Origin: Piliocolobus tephrosceles
Taxonomy: Eukaryota; Chordata; Mammalia; Primates; Cercopithecidae
Length of the DNA stretch: 64,000 nt
Assembly: GCF_002776525.5 (NCBI RefSeq)
Contig: NC_045435.1
Span: 128,646,055-128,710,054, forward strand
Direction of reading: 5' to 3'
Shown: positions 1-12,981 of the stretch, piece by piece
Layout of the letters: the number at the start of each line of letters is the position of its first letter
Numbering within the stretch: position 1 is the stretch's first letter
The notes under the pieces: model-generated
The model's input: only the letters and a program-made list of their open reading frames with translations
What the model was told of the DNA's origin: nothing
Databases searched by the model: none
Made by a program: the position numbers and the translations under genes

Positions 1-78
1 GTGTATATGTGCCACATTTTCTTAATCCAGTCTGTCACTGATGGACATTTGGGTTGATTCCAAGTCTTTGCTATTGTT
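1..78 (-). mobile_element. L1 (LINE-1) 3' fragment cut by the window edge
   Basis: The first ~77 bases match, in reverse orientation, the part of L1 just upstream of its 3' UTR. The same sequence is seen in the two larger L1 copies at 23241-23315 and 34875-34947. At about 78 it changes abruptly to satellite monomer m3. The rest of the element, including its poly-A end, lies left of the window, so this is the 5'-truncation point of a minus-strand L1. No target-site duplication can be tested from here. Confidence 0.85.
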
Positions 79-1474
79 CGCTCCAATTTTCGATGGAAGA
101 CATTTCCATGCTTGACACAGGCCTCCGGTTGCCACTTACTATCCCTTCGCAGAAACCTCAAAGACCGACTTTCAAACTGGGAAATGTAGAGAATGCTTTA
201 ACCCTTGCAAAAGAATGGAAATGAGAGAGAGCAGTTTCTTCAAGTGCTACTTTCTGTTTTATTTGGATGACATTTCACTTTTTGCCATAATCTTCTACGT
301 GCTCTGAATATCACTCTTTTAGTTTTACAAAAAGAGTGTTCAAAGTGTGCCTTAGGAGAAGAAAGTTATACCTCCCTGAGTGGAATGCACACATCACCAA
401 CCAGTTTCTCAGAATGATACTTTCCAATTTTCATATGACTATATTTCCTATTTCACCATAGGTCCAAATGTGATCTCAACTATCCCTTCGCAAATCCATC
501 CACGAGGGAATTTCCAAGCTGCGTAGCGTAAAGTAAGCTTCATTTATGTGAGATGAATAAACATAGCAAAAAGCAGATTCACAGAAAGCTTCTTACCAGT
601 TTTTATCTGAAGGTATTTCCTTTTTCACCATAGTCTGGAATGTGCTCCGGAAGGTCCCTTCGTTTATCCGTCCATGACAGTTTCCAACTGCGTAATGTAA
701 AGAAAGCTTTATCTATGTCGGATGATTACACATATCACACTGTAGTTTCCTAGAAAGCCTCTTTTCAGTTTTTGTCTGAGGCTATTTCCCTTTTCACCAT
801 CGGCATCAACATGCTTCCGAATCTCCAAAAGGGTTTTCCCTACGTTGTATGAGAACAGAGGTATAACACTGTGACTGGAATGCACACGTCGCAAAGCAGT
901 TCCTCAGAAAGCTTCTCTCCAGTTTCGGACTGAATATATTTCATTTTTCACCATTAGCCTCAAACTGCTCCCAAATGTCCCATCACACGCTAAACATACA
1001 CAGGCCTAGAAAACTGCTCAATGACAAGAGGGACTTATCTGAATGAGAGGACTTAAGACGACAAAGAGCAGTTTCACAGAAAGCTTCCTTGTGGATTTTA
1101 CCTGAGGATATTTCTTTCTCCATATTCTAAGGATGTCCTTCCTCAGATTCCACAAAAACAGTGATTTGAAGCTGCTCAATCCAAAGAATGATTTAACTTC
1201 TTGAGATGAATACACACATGACAAAGCAGTTGCTCAGACCGTTTCTCTGCGAGTTTCATTGCAAAGCATTTCGTCGCTCACCACAAGCCTCCGGGCGACA
1301 CTAAATATCCTTTCCCAGATTCTTCAAAGACAAAGTTTCAAAACTGGGCAACATAGACTAAGCATTAACTATGTGAAGTGAATGCACATATCAGAGTGCA
1401 GATTTTTGGAGCGCTTCTTCCTCGATTTTATTTCAGTATATATCACTATTCACCATATTCCTCAATGTGTTCCG

Positions 1475-2062
1475 AAATATCACTTTTTCGGTTTCACAGG
1501 AACAGTGTTCAAACACTGCCTTGTGAGAAAAGAGGTATAACTCCCTGAGTGGGATGCATACATTCCAAAGTAGTTTCTGAGAAAGCTGCTATTAGGTTTT
1601 GATCTGACGATTCATCCTCTTTCACCATAGGCCTGAATGTGCACCCAAACGTCCCTTCCCAGATCTGTGCATGACGGAGTTTCCAAACTGCGTAGTATAA
1701 TTAAAGTTTTAACTATGCGAGATGAATAAATATATCTAANNNNNNNNNNTTTATTTCAGTATATTTCACTACTTGCCATAGTTTTCAAGGCGTTCCAAAA
1801 TATCACTTTTTCGGTTTCACAGGAACAGTGTTCAAACACTGCCTTGTGAGAAAAGAGGTATAACTCCCTGAGTGGGATGCATACATTCCAAAGTAGTTTC
1901 TGAGAAAGCTGCTATTAGGTTTTGATCTGACGATTCATCCTCTTTCACCATAGGCCTGAATGTGCACCCAAACGTCCCTTCCCAGATCTGTGCATGACGG
2001 AGTTTCCAAACTGCATAGTATAATTAAAGTTTTAACTATGCGAGATGAATAAATATATCTAA
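1475..2062. repeat. Near-identical 265 bp direct repeat flanking the gap
   Basis: Bases 1475-1739 and 1798-2062 are offset by 323 bp. By eye they differ at a single base (G at 1692, A at 2015). They share idiosyncratic changes such as gggatgcatacattccaaag and a tgacgattcatcctc box seen in no other m12. Left of 1475/1798 identity drops abruptly to that of ordinary paralogous m11 monomers. Confidence 0.9.
1740..1749. other. Assembly gap (10 N)
   Basis: A run of ten N. It falls exactly where the monomer order breaks (m12 then m11), so its true length is unknown and the join is suspect. Confidence 0.99.
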
Positions 2063-2214
2063 TACAAACTAATTTCACATAAATCTTCTTTCCAGGTTTG
2101 TCTGAAGATATTTCCTTTTTCACCATAGTTGTTGCTATAGTCCTGAATATCTCTTGGTAGCTTTTTTTCCAAAAGTGATTCCACAATCCTGTAGGAGAAG
2201 AAAAGTATATTTCT

Positions 2215-4533
2215 GTGAGTGGAATGCACACGTCACAAAGCAGCTCCTCAGAGAGCTTCTCTCCAGTTTCTATCTAAACACGTTTCCTTTCTTACCGTTA
2301 GCCTCAAAGCCCTCCAGAATATCACTTCACAAACTAAACAAAACCAGTGTTATGATACAGCTCAATGAAAAGAGAAGCTTAACTCTGTGAGCAGAATTCA
2401 CGTGACACTGAGCAGTTTCACAGAAAACTTCCTTCTGGTTTCTCTCTGAGGTTATTTCTTTTTCAGGATATTCTAAAGAGCGTTTCCAAATGTACTTTCT
2501 CAGATTCCATAGAAACAGGAATTTCAAATTTCTCCATCCAAAGAATGATTTATCGCTATGAGATGAATACAAACATTACAAAAGTGTTGCGTAGATAACT
2601 TCTCTCTGATTATAAATGGAAGACATTTCCTTGCCTCACACAGGCCTCTGGTTGCCACTTACTATCCCTTCCCAGAACCCTCAAAGACTAACTTTGAAAC
2701 TGGCAAAGGTAGAGTAAGCTTTAACCTGTGAAAAGAATGGACATGTCAGAGAGGAGTTTCTTCGAGTGCTTCTTTCTGTTTCTTATTGGGCGACATTTCA
2801 CTTTTTGCCATAGTCTTCAATGCACTCCGAATATCACACTCTTGGTTTTACAGGAACTGTGTTCAAACTCTGCCTTATGAGAAGAATGTTATAACTCCCT
2901 GAGTGGAATGCACACATCACAAAGCAGTTTCTCAGAAGGCTTCTCCCCAGTTTTTATCTGACTATATTTGCTCTTCCACCATAGGCCCAAATGTGATCCC
3001 AGGTATCCCTTCATGGATCCATGTATGAGGGAGTTTCCAAGCTGCATAATGTAAGGAAAGCTTCATCTATGTGAGATGAATAAACAGAGCAAAAAGCAGA
3101 TTCACAGAAGGCTGCTTACCAGTTTTCATCTGAAGATATTTCTTTTTTCACCCTTGTCTTGAATGTGCTCCCAAAGGTCATTTCGTGGATTCGTCCATGA
3201 GAGTTTCCAGCTCCACAATGTAAAGAAACCTTTATCTATGTGAGATGATTACACATATCACAGAGTAGTTTCCTAGAAAGCTTCTTTCCAGTTTTTGTCT
3301 GTGGCTATTTCCTTATTCACCATTGGCATCAACATGCTCCTGAAAGTCACTTGGTACCTGTTTCTCCAAAAGGGCTTCCCCGACGCTGTATGAGAAGAGA
3401 GGTGTAACACTGTGAGTGGAATGCACACATCACAAAGTAGTTCCTCCGAAAGCTTCTCTCTAGTTCCGGTCTGAACATATTTCCTTTTTCACCATTATTC
3501 TCAAAGTGCATCCGAATATCCCATCACAGGCTAAACATACAAAGGGCTAGAAAACTGCTCAATGAAAAGAGAGGCTTATCTGAGGGAGAGGAATTAAGAG
3601 AACACAGAGCAGCTACACAGAAAACTTCCTTCTGGGTTTTATCTGAGGATATTTCTTTCTCCATATTCTAAGAATCGTTGCAAAATGTCATTACTCAGAT
3701 TCCACAAAAACAGAGATTTCAAGCTGCTCAATCCAAAGAATGGTTTAACTCTATGAGACGAATACACACATCACAGAGCAGTTGCTCAGAACGTTTCTCT
3801 GCAGGTTTCATCAGAAAATGTTTCCTCGCTCACCACAAGCTTCCGGGAGTCACTAAATATCCCTTCAAAGATTCTTCAAAGACAGAGTTTTGAAACTGGG
3901 CAACATAGAGTAACCATTAACCCTGTGAAGTGAATGAACTGATCAGAGAGCAGACTCCTGCACAGATTCTTCAAAGACAGTGTTTTGAAACTGGGCAACA
4001 TAGAGTAAGCATTAACTCTGTGAAGTGAATGCACACAGAAGAGAGCAGATTCTTGGAACGCTTCTTCCTCGATTTTATTTCAGTATATTGCCCTATTCGC
4101 CATAGTCCTCAATGTGTTCTGAAATATCACATTTTCGGTTTCACAGGAACAGTATTCAAATACTGCCTTGGAGAAAAGAGGTATAACTCCCTGATTGGAA
4201 TGCATACATCACAAAGTAGTGTCTCAGAAAGCTTCTATCCAGTTTTTATCTGAAGATATCTCCTCTTTCACTGTAGGCCCGAATGTGTACCCGAATGTCC
4301 CTTCGCAGATCTGTGCATGATGGAGTTTCCAAACTGCGTAATATAAAGTTTTAACTATGTGAGATCAATAAATATATCTAACAAAAAGCAGTTTCATAGA
4401 AATCTTCTTTTCAGGTTTGTCTGAGGATAATTTTTTTTTCACCACAATCATCGCTTTACTCCCCAATATCTCTTGGTAGCTTTTTCTCCAAAAGGGAATA
4501 CAGAATCCTCTAGGAGAAGAAAGCTATGTTTCT
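2215..4533 (-). repeat. HOR unit 1, complete m1-m13 with 94 bp internal duplication, lineage A
   Basis: All thirteen monomers are present in order. The 2319 bp length equals 2225 plus a 94 bp tandem duplication in m10. Confidence 0.9.
3871..4058. repeat. 94 bp tandem duplication inside m10
   Basis: The stretch starting attcttcaaagacag occurs at 3871 and again at 3965, each followed by the gaaactgggcaacatagagtaa segment. This lengthens one monomer by 94 bp, about half a monomer. The two copies already differ at several bases, so the event is not very recent. Confidence 0.85.
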
Positions 4534-6767
4534 GTGAGTGGAATTCACATGTCACAGAGCATCTCCTCAGAAAGCCTCTCTGCAGTTTCTATCTGAAGAC
4601 GTTTCCTTTTTCACCGTAAGTCTCAAAGCCGTCCAGAATATCCCTTCGCACACTAAATATAAAGAGTGTAATGATACAGCTCAATGAAAAGAGAAGCTTA
4701 ACTGTGTGAGCGGAATTCACGTAACACTGAGCAGTTTCACAGTTTCACAGAAAGCTTCCTTCTGGTTTCTCTGTGAGGTTATTTCTTTTTCAGGATATTC
4801 TAAAGAGCATTTCCAAATGTCCTTTCTCAGATTCCACTTGAACAGTGATTTCAAACTGCTCGATCCAAAGAATGATTTAACTCTATGAGATGAATACAAA
4901 CATCACAAAATAGTTGCACAGAAAGCTTCTCTCCAGTTTCCAATGGAAGACTGTTCCTTGCCTCACACAAGCCTCCGGTTGCCACTTACCATTCCTTCCC
5001 AGAACCCTCAAAGACCGGCTTTGAATCTGGTAAATATAGAGTAAGCTTTAATCTGTGAAAAGAATGGACATGTCAGAGAGCAGTTTCTTCCAGTGCTTCT
5101 TTCTGTGTTTTTTTGATGACATTTCACTTTTTGCGATAGTCTTCAATGTGCTCCAAATATCACTCTTTTGGTTTTACAAAAACAGTGTTCAAACTACGCC
5201 TTACGAGAAGAAATTTATAACCCCAGCGTGGAATGCACACATCACCAAGCAGTTTCGCAGAAAGCTACTTTCCAGTATTTATGTGATGATACTTCCTATT
5301 TTACCATAGGCTGAAATGCGATCCCAAATATTGCTTCACGAATGCATCCACGAGGAAGTTTCCAAGCTGCATAATATAAAGGAAGCTTCATCTGTGTGAG
5401 ATGAATAAACGCAGCAAGAAGCAGATTCACAGAAAGCTTCTTTCCAGTTTTTATCTGAAGATATTTCCTTTTTCACCCTAGTCCTGAATGTTCTCCCGAA
5501 GGTTCCTTCTGGATCCGTGCATGGCAGTTTCCAAGCTGCATAATGTAAAATAAGCTTTATCTATGTGAGATGATTACACGTATTACTGAGTAGTTTCCTA
5601 GAAAGCTTCTTTCCAGTTTTTGTCTGAGGCTATTTCCCTTTTCAATATTGGCATCAACATGCTCCCGAATATATCCTGGTACCTGTTTATTCAAAAGGGT
5701 TTCCGCGACGCTGTATGAGAAAAGAGGTATAAAACTGCGACTGAAATGCATACGTCACAAAGGATTTCCTCGGAATGCTTCTCTCCAGTTTCGGTCTGAA
5801 CATATTTCCTTTTTCACCATTAGCCTCAAAGTGGTCCCGAATATCCCATCACACACACAACATACCTAGGGCTAGAAAACTGCGCAATGAAAAGAGAGGC
5901 TTATCTGAGTGAGAGGAATTGAGACGACACAGAGGAGTTTCACAGAAAGCTTCATTCTGGATTTTACCTGAGAATATTTCTTACTCCATATTCCTAGGAT
6001 TGTCCCCAAATGTCCTTCCTCAGATTCCACAAAAACAGTGATTTCAAGCTGCTCAATCCGAAGAATGTTTTACCTCTGTGAGACGAATACACACATCACA
6101 AAGCAGTTGCTCAGAACGTTTCTCTGTAGGTTTAATCGGAAGGCGTTTTCTCACTCACCACCAGCCTCCAGGTGTCACTAAATATCCCTTCACAGATTCT
6201 TCAAAGACAGGATTTCAAAACAGGGAAACATGGGGTAAGCATTAACTCTGTGAAGTGAATGCACATATCAGAGAGCAGATTCTTGGATCACTTCTTCCTC
6301 GATTTTATTTCAGTATTTTTCACTATTTGCCATGGTCCTCAATGCGTTCTGAAATACCACTTTTTCGGATTCACGGGAACAGTGTTCAAACACTGCCTTG
6401 TTAGAAAAGAGGTAAAACTCCCTGAGTGGAATGCGTACATCAAAAGCAGTTTCTCAGAAAGCTTCTATCCAGTTTTTTCAGAAGATATCTCCTCTTTCAC
6501 CGGTGGCCTGAATGGGCTCTCGAATGTCCTTTTGCAGATCTGTGCATGACGGAGTTTCCAAACTGCGTAATATACTTAAAGTTTTTACTATGCAAGACGA
6601 ATAAATATATCTAACACAAGGCAGTTTCACAGAAATCTTCTTTTCAGTTTTTGTCTGAGGATATTTACTTTTACACCATAGTCGTTGCTATGCTCCCAAA
6701 TATCTCTTGGTAGCTTTTCCTCCAAAAGAATTTCCGGAATCCTCTAGGAGTAGAAAGGTATATTTCT
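4534..6767 (-). repeat. HOR unit 2, complete m1-m13, lineage A
   Basis: Good reference unit of 2234 bp. Monomer boxes lie near 4590 (m1), 4765, 4940, 5105, 5275, 5450, 5615, 5790, 5960, 6130, 6305, 6475 and 6650 (m13). A 10 bp tandem slip (cagtttcacagtttcaca) lies near 4735 in m2. Confidence 0.92.
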
Positions 6768-8994
6768 GTGAGTGCAATGCACACGTCACAACGCAGCTTC
6801 TCAGAAAGCTTCTCTCCAGTTTCTATCTGAGGACGTTTCCTTTCTCACCGTAAGCCTCAGAGCACTCCAGAACATCACTTAGCAGACTAAAAAAAAAAAG
6901 AGTCTCATGATGCAGCTCATTGAAAAGAGAAGCTTAACTGTGTGAGCAGAATTCATGTGACACAGAGCAGTTTCACTTAAAGCTTCCTTCTGGTTTCTCT
7001 CTGAGGTTACTTTTTTTTTTCAGGATATTCTAAAGAGCGTTTCCAAATGTGCTTTCTCAGATTCCACAGAAGCAGTGATTTCAAACTGATCAATCCAAAG
7101 AATGATTAAACTCTATGAGATGACGACAAACATCACAAAAGAGTTGCACAGATAGCTCCTCTCCGATTTTCGATGGAAGACTTTTTTGCATCACAGAGGC
7201 CTCTGGTCGCCATTTACTATCCCTTTGCAGAGCCCTGTGATACCGACTTTCAAACTGGGAAATGTAGAGTAAGATTTAACCCTGTGAAAAGAATGGACAT
7301 GTCAGAGAGCAGTTTCTTCGAGTGCTTCTTTCTGTTTTTTAGTGGACGACATTTCACTTTTTGCCATAGTCTTCAATGTGCTCCGAATGTCACTCTTTTG
7401 GTTTTACAGGAACAGTGTTCAAACTGTGCCTTATGAGAAGAAAGTTAAAACTCCCTGAGTGGAATGCACACATCACCAAGCAGTTTCTCAGAAAGCTTCT
7501 CTCCAGTTTTTATCTTACTATATTTCCTAATACACCACAGACCCGAAGGTGATCCCAAATATCCCTTCGCAGATCCAACCACGAGGGAGTTTCCAAGCTG
7601 CGTAATGTAAAGAAAGCTTCATCTATGTGAGATGAATGAACATAGCAAAAAGCACATTCACAGAAAGCTTCTTTCCAGTTTTATCTGAAGATATTTCCTT
7701 TTTCACCATAGTGCAGAATGTGCTCCTGAACGTCTCTTTGTGGATCCGTCCATGACAGTTTCCAAGCTGTATAATGTAAATAAAGCTTTATCTATGTGAG
7801 ATGATTACACATATCACAGCGTAGTATCCTAGAATGCTTCTTTCCAGTATTTGTCCAAGGCTATTTCCCTTTTCACCATCGGCATCAACATGCTCTCGAA
7901 TATCACTTGGTATCTCTTCCTCCAAAAGGGTTTCCCCGATGCTGTATGAGAAGAGAGGTATAACATTGTGACTGGAATGCACACGTCACAAAGTAGTTTC
8001 TCGGAAAGGTTCTCTGCAGTTTCAGTCTGAACATATTTACTTTTTCACCTTTAGCCTCAAAGTGCTCCCGAATATCCCATCACATGATACACATACACAG
8101 GGCTTGAATACTTCTCAATGAAAAGGGAGGCTTATCTGAGTGAGAGGAATTAAGACGACACAGAGCAGTTTCACAGAAAACTTCCTTCTGGAGTATACCT
8201 AGGATATTTCTTCTCCTTATTCTAAGGATCGTTCCCAAATGTCCTTCCTCAGATTCCACAAAAACAGTGATTTCAAGCTGATTAATCCAAAGATGGATTT
8301 AAGTCTATGAGACGAATGCACACATTGCAAAGCAGTTGCTCAGAACTTTTCTCTGCAGGTTTCATCAGAAGACGTTTCCTCCCTCACCACAAGCCTCCAG
8401 GCGTCACTAAATATCCCTTCACAGATTCTTCAAAGACAGAGTTTCGAAACTGGGCAACATAGAGTAAGCATTAACTCTGTGAAGTGAATGCACAAATCAG
8501 AGAGCAGATTTTTGGAACTCTTCTTCCTCAATTTTATTTCAGTATATTTCACTATTTGCCATAGTCCTCAATGCATTTTGAATTATCACATTTCCGTTTT
8601 CACAGGAACAGGTTTCAAACACTGCCTTTTGAGAAAAGAGGTGTAACTCCCTTAGTGGAATGCATACATCACAAAGTAGTTTCTCAGAAAACTTCTATCA
8701 AGTTGTTATCTGAAGATACCTCCTCTTTCACCGTAAGCCTGAATGTGCTCCCGAATGTCCCTTCACTGATCTGTGCGTGGCTGAATTTCCAAACAGCATA
8801 ATATAAGAAGACTTTTAACTGTGCAAGACGAATAAATATACCTAACACAAAGCAGTTTCACAGAAATCTTTCCAGTTTCGTCTAAGGATATTTCATTTTT
8901 CACCATAGCTGTCCCTATAATACTGAATACTTCTTGGTAGCTTTTTCTCCAAAAGGGATTCCGGAATAGTCTAAAAGAAGAAAGGTATATTTCT
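6768..8994 (-). repeat. HOR unit 3, complete m1-m13, lineage A
   Basis: All thirteen monomers are in order over 2227 bp. It has the lineage A markers aagaaagttaaaac in m4 and the ggcttatctgagtgagagg form of m9. Confidence 0.92.
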
Positions 8995-11219
8995 GTGAGT
9001 GAAATGCATACGCCACAAAGTAGCTCCTCAGAAAGCTTCTCTGCAGTTTCTATCTGAAGATGTTTCCTTTCTCACCCTAAGCCTCAAAGCCCTCCAGAGC
9101 ATCTCTTCGCAGACTAAACAAAAACAGTGTTATGATAGAGCTCAATGAAAAGAGAAGCTTATCTGTGTGAGCAGAATTCACATGACACAGAGCAGTTTCA
9201 CAGAAAGCTTCCTTCTGGTTTCTCTCTGAGATTATTTCTTTTTCAGGATATTCTCAGGAGCGTTTCCAAATGTCCTTTGTCAGATTCCATAGAAAGAGTG
9301 ATTCCAAACCGCTCAATCCAAAAATGATTTAACTCTATGAGATGAATACAAACATCACAAAAGAGTTGCACAGAAAGCTTCTCTCCCATTTTCGATGGAA
9401 GACATTTCCTTGCCTCACACAGCCTTCTGGTCGTCACTTACTATCCCTTCGCAGAACCCTCACAGACCAACATTCGAACTGGGAAATGTAGAATAAGCTT
9501 TAACCCTGTGAAAAGAATGGATATGTCAGACAGCAGTTTCTTCGAGTCCTTCTTTCTTTTTTTTTATTGGACGACATTTCACTTTTTGCCATAGTTTTCA
9601 ATGTGCTCTGAACATCACACTTTTGGTTTCACAGGAACAGTGTTCAAACTGTGCCTTATGAGAAGAACATGAAAACTCCCTGAGTGGAATGCACACATCA
9701 ACAAGCAGTTTCTCAGAAAGCTTCTCTCTAGTTTTTATCTGACTATATTTCTTATTTGACCATAGGCCGAATGTGATCCCAAATATCCCTTCGTGTGTCC
9801 ATTCACAAGGGAGTTTTCAAGCTGTGAAATGTAAAGAAAGCTTCATCTATATAAGAAGAATGAACATAGAAAAAAGCACATTCACAGAAAGCTTCTTTCC
9901 AGTTTTTATCTGAAGATATTTCCTTTTTCACCAGTCCTGAGTGTGCTCCCGAAAGTCCCTTCGTGGATCGGTCCATGACAGTTTTCAAGCTGTGTAATGT
10001 AAGGAAACCTTTATATCTGTGAGATGATTACACATATCACAGAGTAGTTTCTTAGAAGACATCCTTCCAGGTTTTGTCTGAGGCTATTTCCCTTTTCATC
10101 ATCAGCATCAACATGCTCCCTAATATCACTTGGTACCTGATTCTCCAAAAGGGTTTCCCCGAGACTGTATGAGAGGAGATGTAAAACACTCTGAGTGGAA
10201 TGCACACGTCACAAAGAGTTCCTCCAAAAGCTTCTCTCCAGTTTTGGTCTGAACATATTTCCTTTCTCACTGTATGCCTCAAAGTACTCCCAAATGTCCC
10301 ATCACACGCTAAACATACACAGGGTTTTAAAACTGCTTAACGTATGTAGAGACTTCACTAAGCGAGAGAAATTAAGATGACACAGAGGATTTTCAGAGAA
10401 AGCTTCCTTCTGGATTTTACCTGAGGATATTTCTTTCTCCATGTTCTAAGGATTGTTCACAAGTGTCCTTCCTCAGATTCCAGAAAACAGTGATTTCAAT
10501 CTGCTCAATCAGAAGAATGGTTTAAATCTATGAGACGAATACACACATTGCAAAGCAGTTGCTCAGAAACTTACTCTGCAGGTTTCATTGGAAGATGTTT
10601 CCTTGCTCACCACAAGATTCCGGGTGTCAATAAATATCCCTTCACCAATTCTTCAAAGACAGAATTTTGAAACTGGGCAACATAGAGTAATTATAAATTC
10701 TATCAACTGAATGCATATATCAGAGAGGAGATTCTTGGAACGCTTCTTTCTCGATCTTATTTCAGTATATTTCACTATTTGTCATAGTCTTCAGTGCGCT
10801 CTGATACATCACTTTTTTGGTTACACAGGAACAGTGTTTAAACACTGCCTTGTGAGAAAAGAGGTATAACTCCCTGAGCGGAATGCATACATCACAAGTA
10901 GTTTTTCAGAAAGCTTGTATGCAGTTTTTATCTGAAGATATCTCCTCTTTCACCCAAGGCCTAAAAGTGCTCCCGAATGTCCCTTCGTGGATTGGTGCAT
11001 GACAGAGTTTCCAAACTGCTTAATATAAGAAAGGTTTGAACTATGCGAGAAGAATGGATATATCTAACACGAAGCAGTTTCACAGAAATCTTCTTTCCAG
11101 TTTTGTCTGAGGATATTTGCTTTTTCACCATAGCCGTCCCTAAACTCCTGAATGTCTTTTGGTAGCTTTTTCTCCAAAAGGCATTCCGGAATCCTCTAGG
11201 AGGAGAAAGGTATATTTCT
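8995..11219 (-). repeat. HOR unit 4, complete m1-m13, A to B transition
   Basis: 2225 bp, all monomers in order. m4 and m5 carry lineage B markers (agaacatgaaaactcc and ttatttgaccatagg). The m8/m9 linker has the B-like 'agggttttaaaactgctt' form. This is the first B-type unit from the left. Confidence 0.9.
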
Positions 11220-12981
11220 GTGAGTGGAATGCACATGTCACAAAGGAGCTCCTCAAAAAGCTTCTCTCCAGTTTCTATCTGAAGACATTTCCTTTCTCAC
11301 CATAGCCCTCAAATCACTCCTGAACATCCCTTCACAGTCTACACAAAAACAGTGTTATGATACTGCACAATGAATAGAGAATCTGAATTGTGCGAGCAGA
11401 ATTCACTTGACACAGTGCAGGTTCATAGAAATCTTTCTTCTGGTTTCTTTCTGAGATTATGTCTTTTTCAGGATATTCTAAAGAGCGTCTCCAAATGTTC
11501 TTTCTCAGATTCCAGAGAAACAGTGGTTTCAAACTGCTCAATCCAAACAATGATTTAACTCTTTGAGATGAAAACAAACATCACAAAGTGTTGCACAGAA
11601 AGCTTTTCTCCAATTTTCTATGGGAGACATTTCCTTGCTCAACAGAGGCCTCTGGTTGCCATTTACTATCCCTTCGCAGAACCCTCAGAGGCCGACTTTC
11701 AAACTGGGAAATGTACAGTAAGCTTTAACCCTGTCAAAAGAATGGGCATGTCAGAGAGCACTGTCGTCGAGTGTTTCTTTCTGTTTTTTATTGGACAACA
11801 TTTCACTTTAGGCCATAGTCTTCGATCTGCTCCGAATATCATTCTTTTGATTTTACAGGAACAGTGTTTGAACTGTGCCTTATGAAAAGAACATTAAAAC
11901 TCCCTGAGTGAAATGCACAGATCACCAAGCAGTTTCTCAGAAAGCTTCTCTCCAGTTTTTATCTGAGTATATTTCCTATTTGACCATAGGCCCGAATGTG
12001 ATCCCAAATATCCCTTCTTGGATCCATCCATGAGGGTGCTCAAAGTGCTCCCAAATGTCCCATCAGACGCTAAACATACACAGGGTTATAAAACTACTCA
12101 ATGTCAAGAGAGGCTTAATTAAGTGAGAGGAATTAAGACGACAGAGAGTAGTTTCACACAAAGCTTCCTTCTAGATTTTACCTGAGGATATTTCTTTCTC
12201 CATGTTCTAAGGAACTTTCCCAAATGTCCTTCCTCAGATTCCACAAAAACAATGATTTCAATCTGTTCAATCCAAAGAACGGTTTAAATCTATGAGACAA
12301 GTACACACATCTCAAAGCAGTTGCTCAGAAAGTTACTCTGCAGGTTTCATCGGTACATATTTCCTTGTTCACAACAAGCCTCCAGGCGTCACTAAATATC
12401 ACTTCACAGATTCTTCAAAGACAGAATTTCGAAACTGGGCAACATAGAGTAAGCATAAATTCTGTCAACTGAATGCACATATGAGAGAGCAGATTTCTGG
12501 AAACCTTCCTTCTCGATTTTATTTCAGTATATTTCACTATTTGCCACAGTCCTCAGGGAGCTTAGAAATATCACTGTTTTGGTTGCACAGGAACAGTGTT
12601 TAAACACTGCCTTGTGAGAAAAGAGGTATAACTCTCTGAATGGAATGCTTACATCACAAGCAGTTTTCCAAAAAGCTTTTATCCAATTTTTATCTGAAGA
12701 TATCTCCTCTTTCACCGTAGGCCTGAATGTGCTCTTGAAAATCTCTTCTCAGATTCGTGCATAAAGGAGTTTCCAAACTGTGTAATATAAGAAAGGTTTT
12801 AACCATGCAAGATGAATGGATATATCTAACACGAAGCAGTTTCACAGATATCTTCTTTCCAGTTTTGTCTGCAGATATTTCCTTTTTCACCATAGCCGTC
12901 CCTATACTCCTGAATGTCTCCTGGTAGCTTTTACTCCAAAAGGGATTCTGGAATTCTCTAGGAGAAGAAAGGTATGTTTCT
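11220..12981 (-). repeat. HOR unit 5, lineage B, lacks m6-m7
   Basis: Order is m1-m5 then m8-m13 in 1762 bp. The deletion junction is near 12038, where m5 (gatccatccatgaggg) passes straight into the second half of m8 (tgctcaaagtgctcccaaatg). The loss is about 465 bp. Confidence 0.88.

Larger units (their letters stand above)
79..2214 (-). repeat. HOR unit 0, partial, lineage A, m3-m13 with m11-m12 present twice around a gap
   Basis: The unit begins in m3 at the L1 junction and runs m3 to m12 (m12 box near 1615). The 10-base gap follows. After the gap the sequence restarts in m11 (near 1755), repeats m12 (near 1940), and ends with m13 (near 2110). The extra m11-m12 pair is the only departure from the 13-mer order. 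Confidence 0.85.

Noticed and set aside
4717..4899. Recurrent 60-100 residue minus-strand frame over m2/m1 (also near 2327, 11332, 16353, 18609, 20838, 51493, 59002)
   Set aside because: As above, a by-product of the satellite sequence. Reading length varies with random substitutions, and there is no sign of protein constraint.
5557..5751. Recurrent ~64-residue minus-strand open frame over m7/m8 (also near 7788, 10011, 17252, 19516, 21732, 43715, 54641, 61898, 63166)
   Set aside because: It reappears because the same satellite monomer is repeated. It has no start context, promoter or codon signature, and is broken in many units.
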